This document shows positions 1-9,402 of a stretch of DNA of 47,150 nt, in pieces. How positions within the stretch are numbered: position 1 is the first letter of the stretch; every line of letters begins with the position of its first letter. Position numbers and translations under genes: made by a program. This stretch comes from Cyanobacteria bacterium QS_8_64_29. GTDB lineage: Bacteria; Cyanobacteriota; Cyanobacteriia; Cyanobacteriales; Rubidibacteraceae. The stretch lies in contig PXQH01000023.1 of NCBI GenBank assembly GCA_003022125.1, positions 1 through 47,150 of the forward strand, written 5' to 3'. The notes under the pieces were generated by a model that made no database searches, was not told the origin of the DNA, and worked only from the letters and a program-made list of their open reading frames with translations.

Positions 1-204
1 TTGTAGCGGTAGCTCAGGACCAACACTGATAAAAGCCTAGCTACTCTTATTAAAATAGCACAGTTAGCCGCCCTAAAGGGCGGGGCTTGTATCCCCGCTA
101 GCTTCGGTCATGCTCGAATCCTTGTGATGTCACTCGCATCTCGGGCCGATCAAGCAGAGCGCACAATCGCCCGGACGCGCCCAATATAACGGAGCCAACC
201 GCCG
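1..204. other. Gene-free left edge with IS200/IS605-like end
   Basis: No convincing gene is seen here. The first bases read TAGCGGTAGCTCA, close to TGAGCGGTAGTTCAC that closes the tnpB element at about 2814-2826, so the window may open on the right end of a second tnpB-type element lying mostly outside. A GC hairpin (CCGCCC TAAA GGGCGG) follows at about 70-85; it has no T-run, so it is not a clear terminator. Similar hairpins occur near ends of such elements in cyanobacteria, but that link is inference. Confidence 0.35.
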
Positions 205-1323
205 TTAGGAACCCCCGGCTGCTACGGGGGCCAAGTTTTGCTGCAGCACGCGGGTCAGCAGCGGTGGCGAGACGCGATCGCTAACGGTAGCCGCCCCAAT
301 CTGGGTGGGCAGCACGAACCGCACCCGCCCGGCTTTGACTTTTTTATCGGCCTGTAGCGCGTCCAGAATGGCTTCCACCGAGAGCTGGCCCGGGATTTGG
401 GTGGGCAGTTGGGCCTTGCGGATCAGCGCCGTTTGGCGCCGGGCAGCCTCAGCCGACCACCAATCCAGCTCAACCGCCAGCTGGCCTGCTACTTCCATGC
501 CAATGGCCACTGCTTCGCCGTGGGCGAGCGCGCTGTAGCCGGTCAAACGCTCGATCCCGTGCCCCACCGTGTGGCCGTAGTTGAGCACGGCCCGCAGGCC
601 AGCTTCGGTCTCATCCTGGCTCACCACCTGGGCCTTGGCCTGGCAGGAGCGCACCAGCAGCGATTGCAGCTGCTCCTGCCCCATTTGGTCTGGGCTTGCC
701 AGCCCTGGGGCGCGCTCGAGCTGGGCGAACAGCTCGGCATCCCAAATGGCGCCGTACTTGATGACCTCAGCCATGCCCGAGCGCAACTCCCGCAGCGGCA
801 GCGTCTGCAGCAGTTGCGGGTCGATGAGGACGTGCCGCGGCTGGTGAAAAGCGCCGATGAGGTTTTTGCCCTGGGGGTGATTGACCCCCGTTTTGCCGCC
901 AATAGCCGCATCCACCATAGCAAGCAGCGAGGTGGGCACCTGCACCACGTTGACCCCGCGCAGCCAGGTGGCAGCGGCAAACCCGGCGGCGTCTCCCACC
1001 ACGCCACCGCCCAGCGCGACGACAGTGGAGTCGCGCTCCAGCCGGTGCTCGAAGGCAGCGTCGTAGAGCTGCTGCACCGAGGCCAAGGTCTTGTAGCGCT
1101 CGCCATCCGGCAGCAGCGCCCGGGCCACCGCCAACCCGGCCGCCTCCAGGCTGGCCATGGCGCGCTCGCCGTAGCGCTCAAACACGGTGGAATTGGAGAC
1201 CAACAGCACCCGCGCGCCCACCTCCAGCGCGCGCAGGGCCTCGCCCAGCCCATCGAGCGCGCTGGGGGCGATGGCGATGTCGTAGTGGCGTTGTGGCAGG
1301 CGGACGGGGATGCGATCGGCCAT
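205..1323 (-). CDS. aroB: 3-dehydroquinate synthase
   Basis: Second step of the shikimate pathway: it converts DAHP to 3-dehydroquinate in the cytoplasm, using NAD and a divalent metal. The 372 residues match the usual family length. The glycine-rich NAD-binding stretch [11 protein letters not shown] lies near residue 105, followed by the active-site segments [28 protein letters not shown] and the metal-site segment [11 protein letters not shown]. The start is the ATG at 1323. The gene is divergent from petL, with about 100 bp between them. Nothing looks damaged. Confidence 0.97.
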   Translation of the reverse strand: MADRIPVRLPQRHYDIAIAPSALDGLGEALRALEVGARVLLVSNSTVFERYGERAMASLEAAGLAVARALLPDGERYKTLASVQQLYDAAFEHRLERDSTVVALGGGVVGDAAGFAAATWLRGVNVVQVPTSLLAMVDAAIGGKTGVNHPQGKNLIGAFHQPRHVLIDPQLLQTLPLRELRSGMAEVIKYGAIWDAELFAQLERAPGLASPDQMGQEQLQSLLVRSCQAKAQVVSQDETEAGLRAVLNYGHTVGHGIERLTGYSALAHGEAVAIGMEVAGQLAVELDWWSAEAARRQTALIRKAQLPTQIPGQLSVEAILDALQADKKVKAGRVRFVLPTQIGAATVSDRVSPPLLTRVLQQNLAPVAAGGS

Positions 1324-1427
1324 AGGGCAACATCGAGCGCCGCGGTACCCGTCCAGCCTACCGCTGCTGGGGCGCGCCTCTGCTAGATTGAGCCCTGAGT
1401 CGTGCTTGTAAGGGGAGGCCCATCGCC

Positions 1428-1523
1428 ATGGCTGCCGTCGCCACTTTTTTGGGCATTGCCGCCGGCCTGACCGCGATCGCCATGGGCAGCTACTTTGCCC
1501 TGCGCGCCGCCAAGATGATTTGA
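1428..1523 (+). CDS. petL: Cytochrome b6-f complex subunit PetL
   Basis: A 31-residue single-span membrane protein, starting [10 protein letters not shown] and ending [10 protein letters not shown]. PetL is a small peripheral subunit that stabilises the cytochrome b6f complex in the thylakoid membrane. The length, the single hydrophobic helix and the basic tail of the type (L/I)RxxK(L/M)I match cyanobacterial PetL. A strong ribosome-binding site (AAGGGGAGG, about 1410-1418) precedes the ATG at 1428 and supports a real gene. PetM and other small subunits have a different tail. It stands alone, with no other pet gene nearby. Confidence 0.75.
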   Translation: MAAVATFLGIAAGLTAIAMGSYFALRAAKMI

Positions 1524-1623
1524 GCTACCCGCCGCTTTAGCAACTTCGCGCAAGAATCCTCCGCTTGGCATCTTCGATTCAAGCGTGAGATGAATCGCGC
1601 CGACCGGTCGCTACAATAGAAGA

Positions 1624-2811
1624 ATGCTTGCCGCTGTCAAAGTCAGAATCTATCCCCACCGCCAACAGCGAACGGCGCTTGCTAAAGCCTTTGGCTGTAC
1701 TCGCTGGGCCTGGAATGAGGCTTTGGCTGAGAACCAACGGAGGTACCGAGAAACCGGCAAGGGGATTCCAATCTACCAGCTAAAGAAGCGTTTGCCACAG
1801 CTCAAGCGGGAGCACCCTTGGCTTAAAGATGCGCCCAGCCAAGCATTGCAGCAAGCGATTCTCAATCTCAAAGCAGCCTTCGACAACTTCTTCCAGGGAA
1901 GAGCTAAACTTCCCCAGTTTAAGTCCAAACGGGGACGACAGTCCATCCAGTTCCCGCAAGGCGTCAAGCTAGGGGAACGATGCATTTATCTGCCCAAGGT
2001 GGGCTGGGTCAAGGCTCGGTTCCACCGTCCGCTTGTAGGGCGGCTCAAGACGGTCACGGTGTTCCAGACGCCCCGAGAGCACTACCATGCCGCTCTGCTG
2101 TTGGAGGACGGGACTCCCCAACCAGAACCAAGCGCCGACGGCAAGGCAGTGGGCATCGACCTGGGACTGACGGAGTTTGCCGCTACCTCGGATGGTGTCA
2201 AATTGGCCAATCCGAGGCACTTGGCACGGCATGAAGCCAACCTCAAACGCAAGCAGCGGAAGTTGGCTCGCAAGACCAAGGGATCGAATGGGTGGCGCAA
2301 GCTCAAGCAGCAAGTTGCTGCCATCAATGAGCGTATCGCCAATGCACGGCGAGACTGGCTCCATAAGTGCTCTCGGCGACTGGTGGACGAGAACCAAGCC
2401 ATCTTTGCCGAGCATTTGAACGTCAAAGGCATGATGGCCAACCACAAGCTAGCCAAGTCAATCGGCGATGCCGGTTGGTCGTTATTTCGCCCAATGCTGG
2501 CCTACAAGGCTAAGCGGGAAGGGAAAATCTACCGTGAGATAGACCGTTTCTTCCCGTCCTCTAAGACCTGTAGCACTTGCGCTCGGGTTGTCGAGCACTT
2601 ACCTGTAAACGTTCGGTATTGGCAATGTCCCGATTGTGGCCAGAACCACGACCGAGACATCTGTGCTGCTATCAACATCCGCAATGAAGGGGTAAGGCAA
2701 CTCGCCTCCGGGACAGAGGCGACTGCCAGTGGAGGCGGTGTAAGTCCTTGCCGTACCGACGGTAAGGCTGCGGCCGTTGAAGTTGGAAGCCGCTCATCGA
2801 GCGCTAGCTGA
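1624..2811 (+). CDS. tnpB: TnpB, IS200/IS605 family, stand-alone
   Basis: RNA-guided nuclease of the IS200/IS605 (IS1341-like) group, ancestor-like to Cas12. In the 395 residues the RuvC-type residues are visible: Asp179 in VGIDLGLTEF, Glu263 in IFAEHLNVKGM, and the last acidic site in HDRD at about 342-345. A zinc finger is formed by CSTC (316-319) and CPDC (335-338). The N-terminus VKVRIYP is typical. No tnpA transposase is next to it, so it cannot move by itself. A -10-like TACAAT lies at about 1611, just before the ATG. The frame is intact, so the protein may be active. The 3' end of the gene should also encode the guide RNA scaffold. Confidence 0.93.
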   Translation: MLAAVKVRIYPHRQQRTALAKAFGCTRWAWNEALAENQRRYRETGKGIPIYQLKKRLPQLKREHPWLKDAPSQALQQAILNLKAAFDNFFQGRAKLPQFKSKRGRQSIQFPQGVKLGERCIYLPKVGWVKARFHRPLVGRLKTVTVFQTPREHYHAALLLEDGTPQPEPSADGKAVGIDLGLTEFAATSDGVKLANPRHLARHEANLKRKQRKLARKTKGSNGWRKLKQQVAAINERIANARRDWLHKCSRRLVDENQAIFAEHLNVKGMMANHKLAKSIGDAGWSLFRPMLAYKAKREGKIYREIDRFFPSSKTCSTCARVVEHLPVNVRYWQCPDCGQNHDRDICAAINIRNEGVRQLASGTEATASGGGVSPCRTDGKAAAVEVGSRSSSAS

Positions 2812-2822
2812 TGAGCGGTAGT

Positions 2823-2826
<4 letters not shown>
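2692..2826 (+). ncRNA. Predicted omega/reRNA scaffold of tnpB
   Basis: In IS200/IS605 elements the guide RNA of TnpB comes from the 3' end of tnpB plus the right end, with the guide read from the flanking DNA. Here the last 120 bases of tnpB and its right end contain several GC-rich hairpins, the last being CCGCTCAT (about 2790-2797) pairing with ATGAGCGG around GCGCTAGC. The element end is placed at GTTCAC (2821-2826), so the predicted guide begins at about 2827, inside the neighbouring deacetylase gene. The exact 5' limit is a guess. Confidence 0.5.
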
Positions 2827-3758
<932 letters not shown>

Positions 3759-3927
3759 GGGGATTTTCGGTGATGGCTCTACAAACAGCCTACACCAGGG
3801 CGTATCGCGGGCACTGCCGCTGCGCTAACATGAGGGCATAAGCCGCTTCATTGGGCAGTTTTGGCGCTTCCGCACCGGAACCCTCCCAGGCTGCCCCGTC
3901 GGCATTGCTGGCATCCCCATTGACCCT

Positions 3928-6477
3928 ATGACCCTAGCCGCGCGGACCATCCCGACCGAGCTGCGCAACGAGATGTCGCAGTCGTACCTCGAGTACGCCA
4001 TGAGTGTCATCGTCGGTCGGGCGCTGCCGGATGCGCGGGACGGCCTCAAGCCAGTTCACCGGCGCATCCTCTACGCCATGTACGAGCTGGGCCTGACCGC
4101 CGATCGCCCGTTTCGCAAGTGCGCCCGCGTGGTGGGTGAAGTCTTGGGTAAATACCATCCCCACGGCGACTCGGCCGTTTACGATGCCCTGGTGCGCATG
4201 GCCCAGGATTTTTCCATGCGCGACCCGCTGGTGCACGGGCACGGCAACTTCGGCTCGGTGGACAATGACCCGCCGGCGGCCATGCGCTACACCGAGTGCC
4301 GCCTGCGCGCCGTCTCTACCGAAGCCTTGCTGCAGGACATTGAGTCCGAGACGGTCGATTTTATCGACAACTTTGATGGCTCCCAACAAGAGCCCCTGGT
4401 CCTGCCCGCGCGCGTGCCGCAGCTGCTGCTCAACGGTTCCTCGGGGATTGCGGTGGGTATGGCCACCAACATCCCGCCCCACAATCTGGGCGAGCTGGTT
4501 GACGCCACCATCGCGCTCATCCGCGACCCCGACACCGACGACGCCACCCTAATGCGCTACGTGCCGGGCCCGGATTTCCCTACTGGGGGTCAAGTCCTGG
4601 GGCAGGACGGCATCAAAGAGGCCTACACCACCGGGCGGGGGTCCATGGTCATGCGCGGCACCGCCACCATCGAGACCCTGGAGCAGCACGGCAAGGCGGA
4701 CAAAGACGCCATCATCATTAGCGAGCTGCCGTTCCAGACCAACAAAGCCGGTCTGGTGGAAAAAATTGCCGAGCTGGTCAATGCCAAAAAGCTCGAGGGC
4801 ATCTCCGACATTCGCGACGAAAGCGATCGCGAAGGCATGCGGGTGGTAGTCGAGCTCAAGCGAGATGCCTACCCGCGGGTGGTGCTCAACAATCTCTACA
4901 AGCAGACGCCGCTGCAGTCCAACTTTGGCGCCAACCTGCTGGCACTCGCTGACGGCGAGCCGCAGCTGCTGACCCTCAAGCAGCTGCTGCGCTCGTTTAT
5001 TGAGTTTCGCATCGAGGCCATTACGCGGCGCACGCGCTACGAGCTGCGCAAGGCCGAGGAGCGCGATCGCATCCTGCAGGGCCTGCTGGCCGCACTAGCG
5101 GATCTGGATGCCGTCATCCGCACCATCCGGGGCGCTGCCGATACCCCCACCGCCAAGGCCCAACTGATGGCGCAATTCGAGCTGGGCGAGGACCAGGCCG
5201 ATGCCATCCTGCAGATGCAGCTGCGCCGCCTGACCGCGCTGGAGGCCGACAAAATCCAGGCCGAGCACGACGATTTGGTCGAGCGCATTGCCGATTTGCG
5301 CGACATTTTGGCGCGGCGCGAGCGCATTGAGAGCATTATCGAGCAGGAGCTGAGCGAGATCAAATCGCGCTTTGCTACCCCGCGGCGCACCACCATCGAA
5401 GCGAACGCTGGCGAGCTGGACGAGCAGGATTTGATCGCCAACGAGCAAGCGGTCATCCTGCTGACCGAGCAGGGCTACATCAAGCGCATGCCTGTGGATA
5501 CCTTCACCGCCCAGAGCCGGGCGACGCGGGGTAAATCGGCTACACGCATGCGCGAGGACGATGGCATTGCCCACTTCATCAGCTGCCGCGATCGCGACCG
5601 AGTGCTGTTTTTCAGCAATCGGGGCGTGGTGTACTCGCTGCCGGCCTACGAGATCCCGGCTGCCTCGCGCACCGCCCGCGGCACGCCCATCGTGCAGATG
5701 CTGCCCATCTCCAGCGAAGAGACCATCACCTCGGTGGTGCCGGTGGATGCCTTCAGCGAGGGCGAGTACCTGGTGATGCTGACCCAGCAGGGCTACGTCA
5801 AAAAGACCGCCCTGACTGCCTTCAGTCACATCCGTGCCAACGGCCTGATCGCGATCGCGCTGGCCGAAGGTGATCGCCTCTGCTGGGTGCGGCGGGCGCG
5901 CCGCGGTGACAGCATTGTGGTGGCCTCCCGCCAGGGCATGGCCATCCGCTTCCAGGCCGACGACCGGCAGCTGCGCCCGTTGGGGCGCGCCACGCGGGGC
6001 GTGCGGGCCATGGAGCTGCGCGGCGGCGATGCGCCAGTGGGCATGGACATCCTGCCCGAGCGCACCTCGGCTGGCCCGGATGTCGCCCACCCTGAGAGCG
6101 AGGAGGGCGCCCCCACCGAGCAGGGCCCCTGGCTGCTGGCCATTACCAGCAGCGGTTACGGCAAGCGCGTTCCGGTGTCGCAGTTTGGGCTGCAGAACCG
6201 CGCCGGTAAGGGGGTCATTGCCGCCAAGTTCCGGGCCGCTGGGGACGCGCTCTCGGCCCTGCTGGCCGTTGAGGCCGACGACGAGCTCATGCTGATTACC
6301 AACCGCGGCATTATCATCCGCCAGGCCAGCGATGCCATTCCGCAGCAGTCGCGCACGGCCACGGGCGTGCGCGTGCAGCGCCTGGACGAGCAGGATGCGA
6401 TCGCCGCCGTCGCGCGCGTGCCGCAACCGGCACAGGACGAGGTTTGGCAAGATGCCGTCGAGTCAGGTGCAGGCTAG
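3928..6477 (+). CDS. gyrA: DNA gyrase/topoisomerase IV subunit A
   Basis: Breaks and rejoins duplex DNA as part of gyrase, with GyrB, to introduce negative supercoils. The 849 residues start with [20 protein letters not shown] and carry the catalytic Tyr121 in AMRYTE. The quinolone-pocket residues Ser82 and Asp86 in [15 protein letters not shown] are the drug-sensitive type. The C-terminal part (from about 500) has the repeated beta-pinwheel blades; the GyrA-box is a divergent SRATRGKS, as in other cyanobacterial paralogues. Cyanobacteria often carry two GyrA/ParC-like genes, so ParC is the alternative. It is divergent from the deacetylase gene across about 170 bp. Confidence 0.95.
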   Translation: MTLAARTIPTELRNEMSQSYLEYAMSVIVGRALPDARDGLKPVHRRILYAMYELGLTADRPFRKCARVVGEVLGKYHPHGDSAVYDALVRMAQDFSMRDPLVHGHGNFGSVDNDPPAAMRYTECRLRAVSTEALLQDIESETVDFIDNFDGSQQEPLVLPARVPQLLLNGSSGIAVGMATNIPPHNLGELVDATIALIRDPDTDDATLMRYVPGPDFPTGGQVLGQDGIKEAYTTGRGSMVMRGTATIETLEQHGKADKDAIIISELPFQTNKAGLVEKIAELVNAKKLEGISDIRDESDREGMRVVVELKRDAYPRVVLNNLYKQTPLQSNFGANLLALADGEPQLLTLKQLLRSFIEFRIEAITRRTRYELRKAEERDRILQGLLAALADLDAVIRTIRGAADTPTAKAQLMAQFELGEDQADAILQMQLRRLTALEADKIQAEHDDLVERIADLRDILARRERIESIIEQELSEIKSRFATPRRTTIEANAGELDEQDLIANEQAVILLTEQGYIKRMPVDTFTAQSRATRGKSATRMREDDGIAHFISCRDRDRVLFFSNRGVVYSLPAYEIPAASRTARGTPIVQMLPISSEETITSVVPVDAFSEGEYLVMLTQQGYVKKTALTAFSHIRANGLIAIALAEGDRLCWVRRARRGDSIVVASRQGMAIRFQADDRQLRPLGRATRGVRAMELRGGDAPVGMDILPERTSAGPDVAHPESEEGAPTEQGPWLLAITSSGYGKRVPVSQFGLQNRAGKGVIAAKFRAAGDALSALLAVEADDELMLITNRGIIIRQASDAIPQQSRTATGVRVQRLDEQDAIAAVARVPQPAQDEVWQDAVESGAG

Positions 6478-6619
6478 TCTTATAGCCGCGGTTTGCACCT
6501 GGAACGGTTGGTAGAGCAATGTCGCATCTGCTAGTACGTTGAGATAGCCCAATGCTAGCAGGCATGCATGGCCAAGATGGATGGCCAGACAGTCATGCCG
6601 AGCATCTAGCCAACAGTTA

Positions 6620-6721
6620 TACCAATTTGAGCAGCGGATGCACGCTTGCTAAAGCGCATGACTCCTATATTGAGGGGGTTTCGGAGATCGCAATCTAGTG
6701 CACAAGCCACGAGAATTGGTA
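6620..6721 (+). mobile_element. MITE family A, copy 1 (102 bp)
   Basis: A 102-bp non-coding repeat with inverted ends TACCAATT and AATTGGTA, flanked by TTA on both sides (6617-6619 and 6722-6724). It matches the copies at 7898-7999 and 8581-8682 over its full length, in the same orientation. It has no coding capacity and looks like a miniature element moved in trans. It lies between gyrA and the MNT gene and breaks no gene. The 140 bp between gyrA and this copy show nothing recognisable. Confidence 0.9.
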
Positions 6722-6731
6722 TTAGTCCCTC

Positions 6732-7037
6732 TCATTCTAAGAGAGCAATAAAGGGATCCCCTTGCGCTTTTCGTTGCTGGTATTCTCGCTCAAGCCAACC
6801 AATGGGTTCAATTTCTGGGGTAGCATCCCGCAAGTCAAACAGCATGTCAATACGGCGTTTGACTGATTCAGGAAACTCATCACTTATAACGATTAAATCC
6901 GTGTCGCTTTCTTGAATGAAGTCTTCGCGCGCTACAGAACCAAATACGATGGCTGTGTAGTGGTATAGAGGCAGCTTGGATAAATAAAGCTTTACTCTCT
7001 GCAGCCGCAACGAGCGCTGTTGTTTCTTATTCAGCAT
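6732..7037 (-). CDS. MNT-type nucleotidyltransferase antitoxin
   Basis: Minimal nucleotidyltransferase (MntA-like) of 101 residues. Its signature GSVAREDF followed by ESDTDL (about residues 33-47) is the G-S-x-D-x-D nucleotide-binding motif. In HEPN/MNT modules this protein modifies the HEPN RNase toxin with nucleotides and silences it. It overlaps the 3' end of the HEPN gene by 11 bp, a translationally coupled arrangement. The frame is intact although its partner has been split by a MITE. The region has lower GC than the surrounding core genes. Confidence 0.85.
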   Translation of the reverse strand: MLNKKQQRSLRLQRVKLYLSKLPLYHYTAIVFGSVAREDFIQESDTDLIVISDEFPESVKRRIDMLFDLRDATPEIEPIGWLEREYQQRKAQGDPFIALLE

Positions 7038-7558
7038 TATTGACTAAATATTTGACTAAAGCAAAAATTTTTTTAGCACAATTGAGGCTCTCCAGGGCGT
7101 TTTGCTGATCGAAGAACTCCATTGGTGCTCCTGAACTATAAGCGTCCGGATATCGACTGGGAATATATACTTTATCTAGTTCTCTGGCGCATTTGCGAAC
7201 TTCTTCAGAAATATAGCAGTCATAGACCACATGTGAACGCAACTAGTTTGTTGGACGAATCTATGGGATCCCCTCAAACTGGAACTCGAAGCTATTAGGC
7301 GTAAGCACAATAATCCGTTCACGATTCAAGTGGTCTTGCTATAGTTGTTTGCTGCTGTATGTCTGCCAATAGCTTGACAACTGAATGGCCTGTAACAAAG
7401 CGATCTGAGCTGCGCAACCATCCCTTTAAAATTAGCTCTGCTGCCTGGTGAGCTTTAAAACAAGCCCAGTCGCAATCCTCCGCCTCAAAATCCCGGCGTG
7501 CGGAAGTTAACGTGTGTTCTGCTTGTTTTTGATAGCATTGCCACTCTGCTTTTTTCAT
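7027..7558 (-). pseudogene. HEPN toxin gene split by MITE-B
   Basis: HEPN-domain RNase toxin partner of the MNT gene. The N-terminal part (7342-7558) holds the helix FKAHQAAELILKGW and an R-x4-H arrangement (Arg53-His58, RFVTGH) expected of HEPN RNases. The C-terminal part (7027-7213) holds ARELDKVYIPSRYPDAY, typical of this family. Between them sits a 128-bp MITE with a TA on each side. Removing the MITE and one TA joins ...QQTT to ISEEVRK in the same frame and gives a 133-residue protein of normal length. In the present state translation stops inside the MITE after seven foreign residues. Confidence 0.88.
7214..7341 (-). mobile_element. MITE family B, copy 1 (128 bp)
   Basis: A 128-bp repeat, flanked by TA (7212-7213 and 7342-7343). 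Read on the minus strand it begins TAGCAAGACCACTTG and ends GTGGTCTATGACTGCTA. Copies 2 and 3 (45305-45432, 46878-47005) have exactly the same length and the same ends, and are more similar to each other than to this one. The TAGCA termini and TA duplication suggest mobilisation by an IS630/Tc1-mariner-type transposase; that is inference from the target site. It carries no gene and interrupts the HEPN toxin gene. Confidence 0.9.
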
Positions 7559-7598
7559 CTAGGCCTGGCTTGGGTGGTTTAGAGCGCTACCAATAGTT

Positions 7599-7865
7599 TC
7601 AGCTCAAACCGCGGCTGTGGTACTGGGATGCCAAAGGGCGAGCGTGTAGAATCTCGCGACCGTTCATCGGCCGGATTTCATCACGGCCGAGCGTTAAGAC
7701 AGACACGGTTTTGCCCTGGCCGGTCACAAATTCAACCTCGTAGGGGCCCGCTGGTGAGGAGCAATAAACGACTGCGCCGATGTCCCCGCGCGCCAAGCCA
7801 TAATCTGTGACATCGCGTAAAAGGACAACGGTTTCCAGTTCCTCGATTGGCGTTGCAGCGTCCAT
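7599..7865 (-). CDS. DUF4926 domain-containing protein
   Basis: Small protein of 88 residues of unknown function. The core PIEELETVVLLRDVTDYGL, then RGDIGAVVY, YEVEFV and SVLTLGRDEIRPM is the DUF4926 pattern, an all-beta fold. The ATG at 7865 is chosen because the longer frame above it runs into the MITE at 7898. DUF4926 genes often lie beside a DUF6883 gene, and here the upstream neighbour is a decayed DUF6883-like reading frame, which fits a pair possibly acting as a toxin-antitoxin-like unit; the role is unproven. Confidence 0.8.
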   Translation of the reverse strand: MDAATPIEELETVVLLRDVTDYGLARGDIGAVVYCSSPAGPYEVEFVTGQGKTVSVLTLGRDEIRPMNGREILHARPLASQYHSRGLS

Positions 7866-7897
7866 AAACGATCCCCATCGTCTGCTTGGCAGTTTTA

Positions 7898-7999
7898 TAC
7901 CAATTTGAGCAGCGGATGCACGTTTGCTAAAGCGCATTACTCCCATATTGAGGGAATTTCGGAGATCGCAATCTAGTGCACAAGCTACGAGAATTGGTA
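7898..7999 (+). mobile_element. MITE family A, copy 2 (102 bp)
   Basis: The second full 102-bp copy, with ends TACCAATT and AATTGGTA and flanking TTA at 7895-7897 and 8000-8002. It differs from copy 1 at only a few positions. It lies between the DUF4926 gene and the DUF6883 remnant. The right-hand TTA supplies, on the minus strand, the TAA stop of the DUF6883 frame (TAYPG then stop). Confidence 0.9.
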
Positions 8000-8190
8000 T
8001 TAGCCTGGGTAAGCCGTAACCAAATACGGCTCGCCTGTCCCCGACTCGTTACAATCCATACCGTGCGAACCTGAAATTGTTGTCCCCTGGGCGTGCTTAA
8101 AGAACCGACAAGCACGTATACGATTTTGGCGTCTATGGATTTCCTGGTGGGCGAGCCCTCGATTGCCCGCCACAGCGATTGTAGAGCCAA
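8000..8190 (-). pseudogene. DUF6883-like remnant, frameshifted
   Basis: Two overlapping frames hold the pieces of a DUF6883-like protein. One carries VLVGSLSTPRGQQFQV and RTVWIV. The next frame carries ESGTGEPYLVTAYPG and a stop. This order, ending in TVWIV...LVTAYP, is the conserved C-terminal pattern of the family, so one indel near 8055 breaks the gene. Upstream, WRAIEG and IDAK may be leftovers of the N-terminal half; a full-length family member would be longer, so the 5' part is also lost. The gene precedes the intact DUF4926 gene. Confidence 0.55.
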
Positions 8191-8219
8191 ACCGCGGCTG
8201 TCGTACTAGGTAGCAGTTC

Positions 8220-9384
8220 CTAGCGCGTCCGCCGCACAAGGCGGTAGTAGTGCAGGCTCGAAGCCAGCAGCACCAGCAGCGTTAGCGGCAGAGCGCCCCA
8301 GAACAAGGCCCGGCCAAACGCTGGTAGGAAGGGCAAATCGAGGGCATCCAGCAGCAAGTACGCCAGGTAGGCGGCGTAGTAGCTCACGAATAAGGCTCCC
8401 TCCCAGCGCGCGATCCGGCCGCCCGTCCAACAGACAGGCCAGCACGCCAGCGCGACCAACACCATCACGGGCAGATCCAGCCGGAGCGCTTCGCTAGCGA
8501 CCTCAAGGCCACCCGGGGTGAGGGCGCTCGATAGGCCCAGCACGCCTAGGATGTTGAAAATGTTGCTCCCGATCGCGTTATACCAATTTGAGCAGCAGAT
8601 GCACGCCCACCAAAGAACATGACTCCCATATTGAGGGAGTTTCGGGGATCGCGATCTAGCGCATAAACTACGAGGATTGGTATTACCCACGCTCAAATCG
8701 CGCGCGCCCCGCAGCGCCGCGACCGCCGAGGTTGCCAGCTCCGGCAGCGAGGTGCCCGGCCCAATGACGGCAATGCTGATCGCCAGCTCGCTGATGCCCA
8801 ATGCCTGCGCCAGGGCGGTTGCGCTCTCCACCAGCAATGACGAGCCCCCAACTAGCAAGCCCAAGCCTCCAGCGAGCAGGGCAACGCTGGGGAGGGGGCG
8901 TTCCTGCATCGAGCTTTGGACTGGTTGTTGGGGCTGGCGCTGCCGACCGGCCCAAAACGAGCCCACGGTATAAACTGCGCCGCCCGCCGCCAGAACGGCG
9001 CCTTCAGCGCGCTCGATGCTCCCGTTGAAGCCCAATCCCAGCGCCAGCACGGACAGGCCGATGGCGAGCGGCAGGTCGAAGCGAAGCGCGCGCGGAGCGA
9101 TCACTAGGGGGGCAATCAGGGCCGATAGGCCCAGCACAATGAGGATGTTAAAGATGTTGCTCCCGGCAACGTTGCCGATGGCAAAATCGGCCTGCCCGCT
9201 GAGGCTCGCTTGCAGGTTGACGGCCAGCTCGGGGGCGCTGTGCCGTAGCCCACCACCAGGCCGACGAGTAGCGGCGACAGCCCCAATCGGGCAGCCAGCT
9301 GGGAACCGCCCCGCACCAGCAGCTCGGCACCCGCAACCAGCAGGAGCACCCGACTGCCAGTGACCCAATCGTGGCGCCGTTCAC
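8220..9384 (-). pseudogene. Ca2+/cation antiporter (CaCA) family, broken
   Basis: Membrane exchanger of the CaCA family (YrbG-like, calcium/sodium:proton). Both alpha repeats are visible: SAPELAVNLQASL with FAIGNVAGSNIFNI, and GTSLPELATSAVAAL with AIGSNIFNILGVLG. Three lesions are seen. A frame change near 9350 separates the probable start (GTG at 9384) from LLLVAGAELLVRG. One base is missing near 9241, between VGYGT and SAPELAV. A family A MITE adds 35 codons in frame inside repeat 2, between SVGN and AIGSN. With two indels no full exchanger can be made. It lies directly downstream of flv1 on the same strand. Confidence 0.85.
8581..8682 (+). mobile_element. MITE family A, copy 3, inside the exchanger gene
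   Basis: A 102-bp copy with the same inverted ends and TTA flanks (8578-8580, 8683-8685). Element plus one TTA is 105 bp, 35 codons, and the minus-strand frame has no stop. It is read as 35 extra residues including a run of WWACICC. It is the most diverged of the three copies. Removing it with one TTA restores SVGNAIGSN, the expected family sequence, so this is a clean insertion. Confidence 0.9.
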
Positions 9385-9402
9385 GCTTGTTGTTAGCGTT
9401 CG

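Noticed and set aside
61-100. Rho-independent terminator at the left edge
   Set aside because: The hairpin CCGCCC/GGGCGG has no T-run on either side.
397-1386. Open frame of about 330 codons opposite aroB
   Set aside because: It mirrors aroB codons on the other strand, is rich in His/Gln/Leu typical of such shadows, and has no recognisable domain.
5095-6450. Long open frame opposite gyrA (over 450 codons)
   Set aside because: It lies fully antisense to an undoubted gyrA and shows no family motif; long antisense frames are expected in high-GC coding DNA.
6617-8685. CRISPR array made of the three 102-bp repeats
   Set aside because: The repeats are far too long, the spacings are irregular (about 1.3 and 0.7 kb) and genes lie between them; the inverted ends and TTA flanks fit MITEs.
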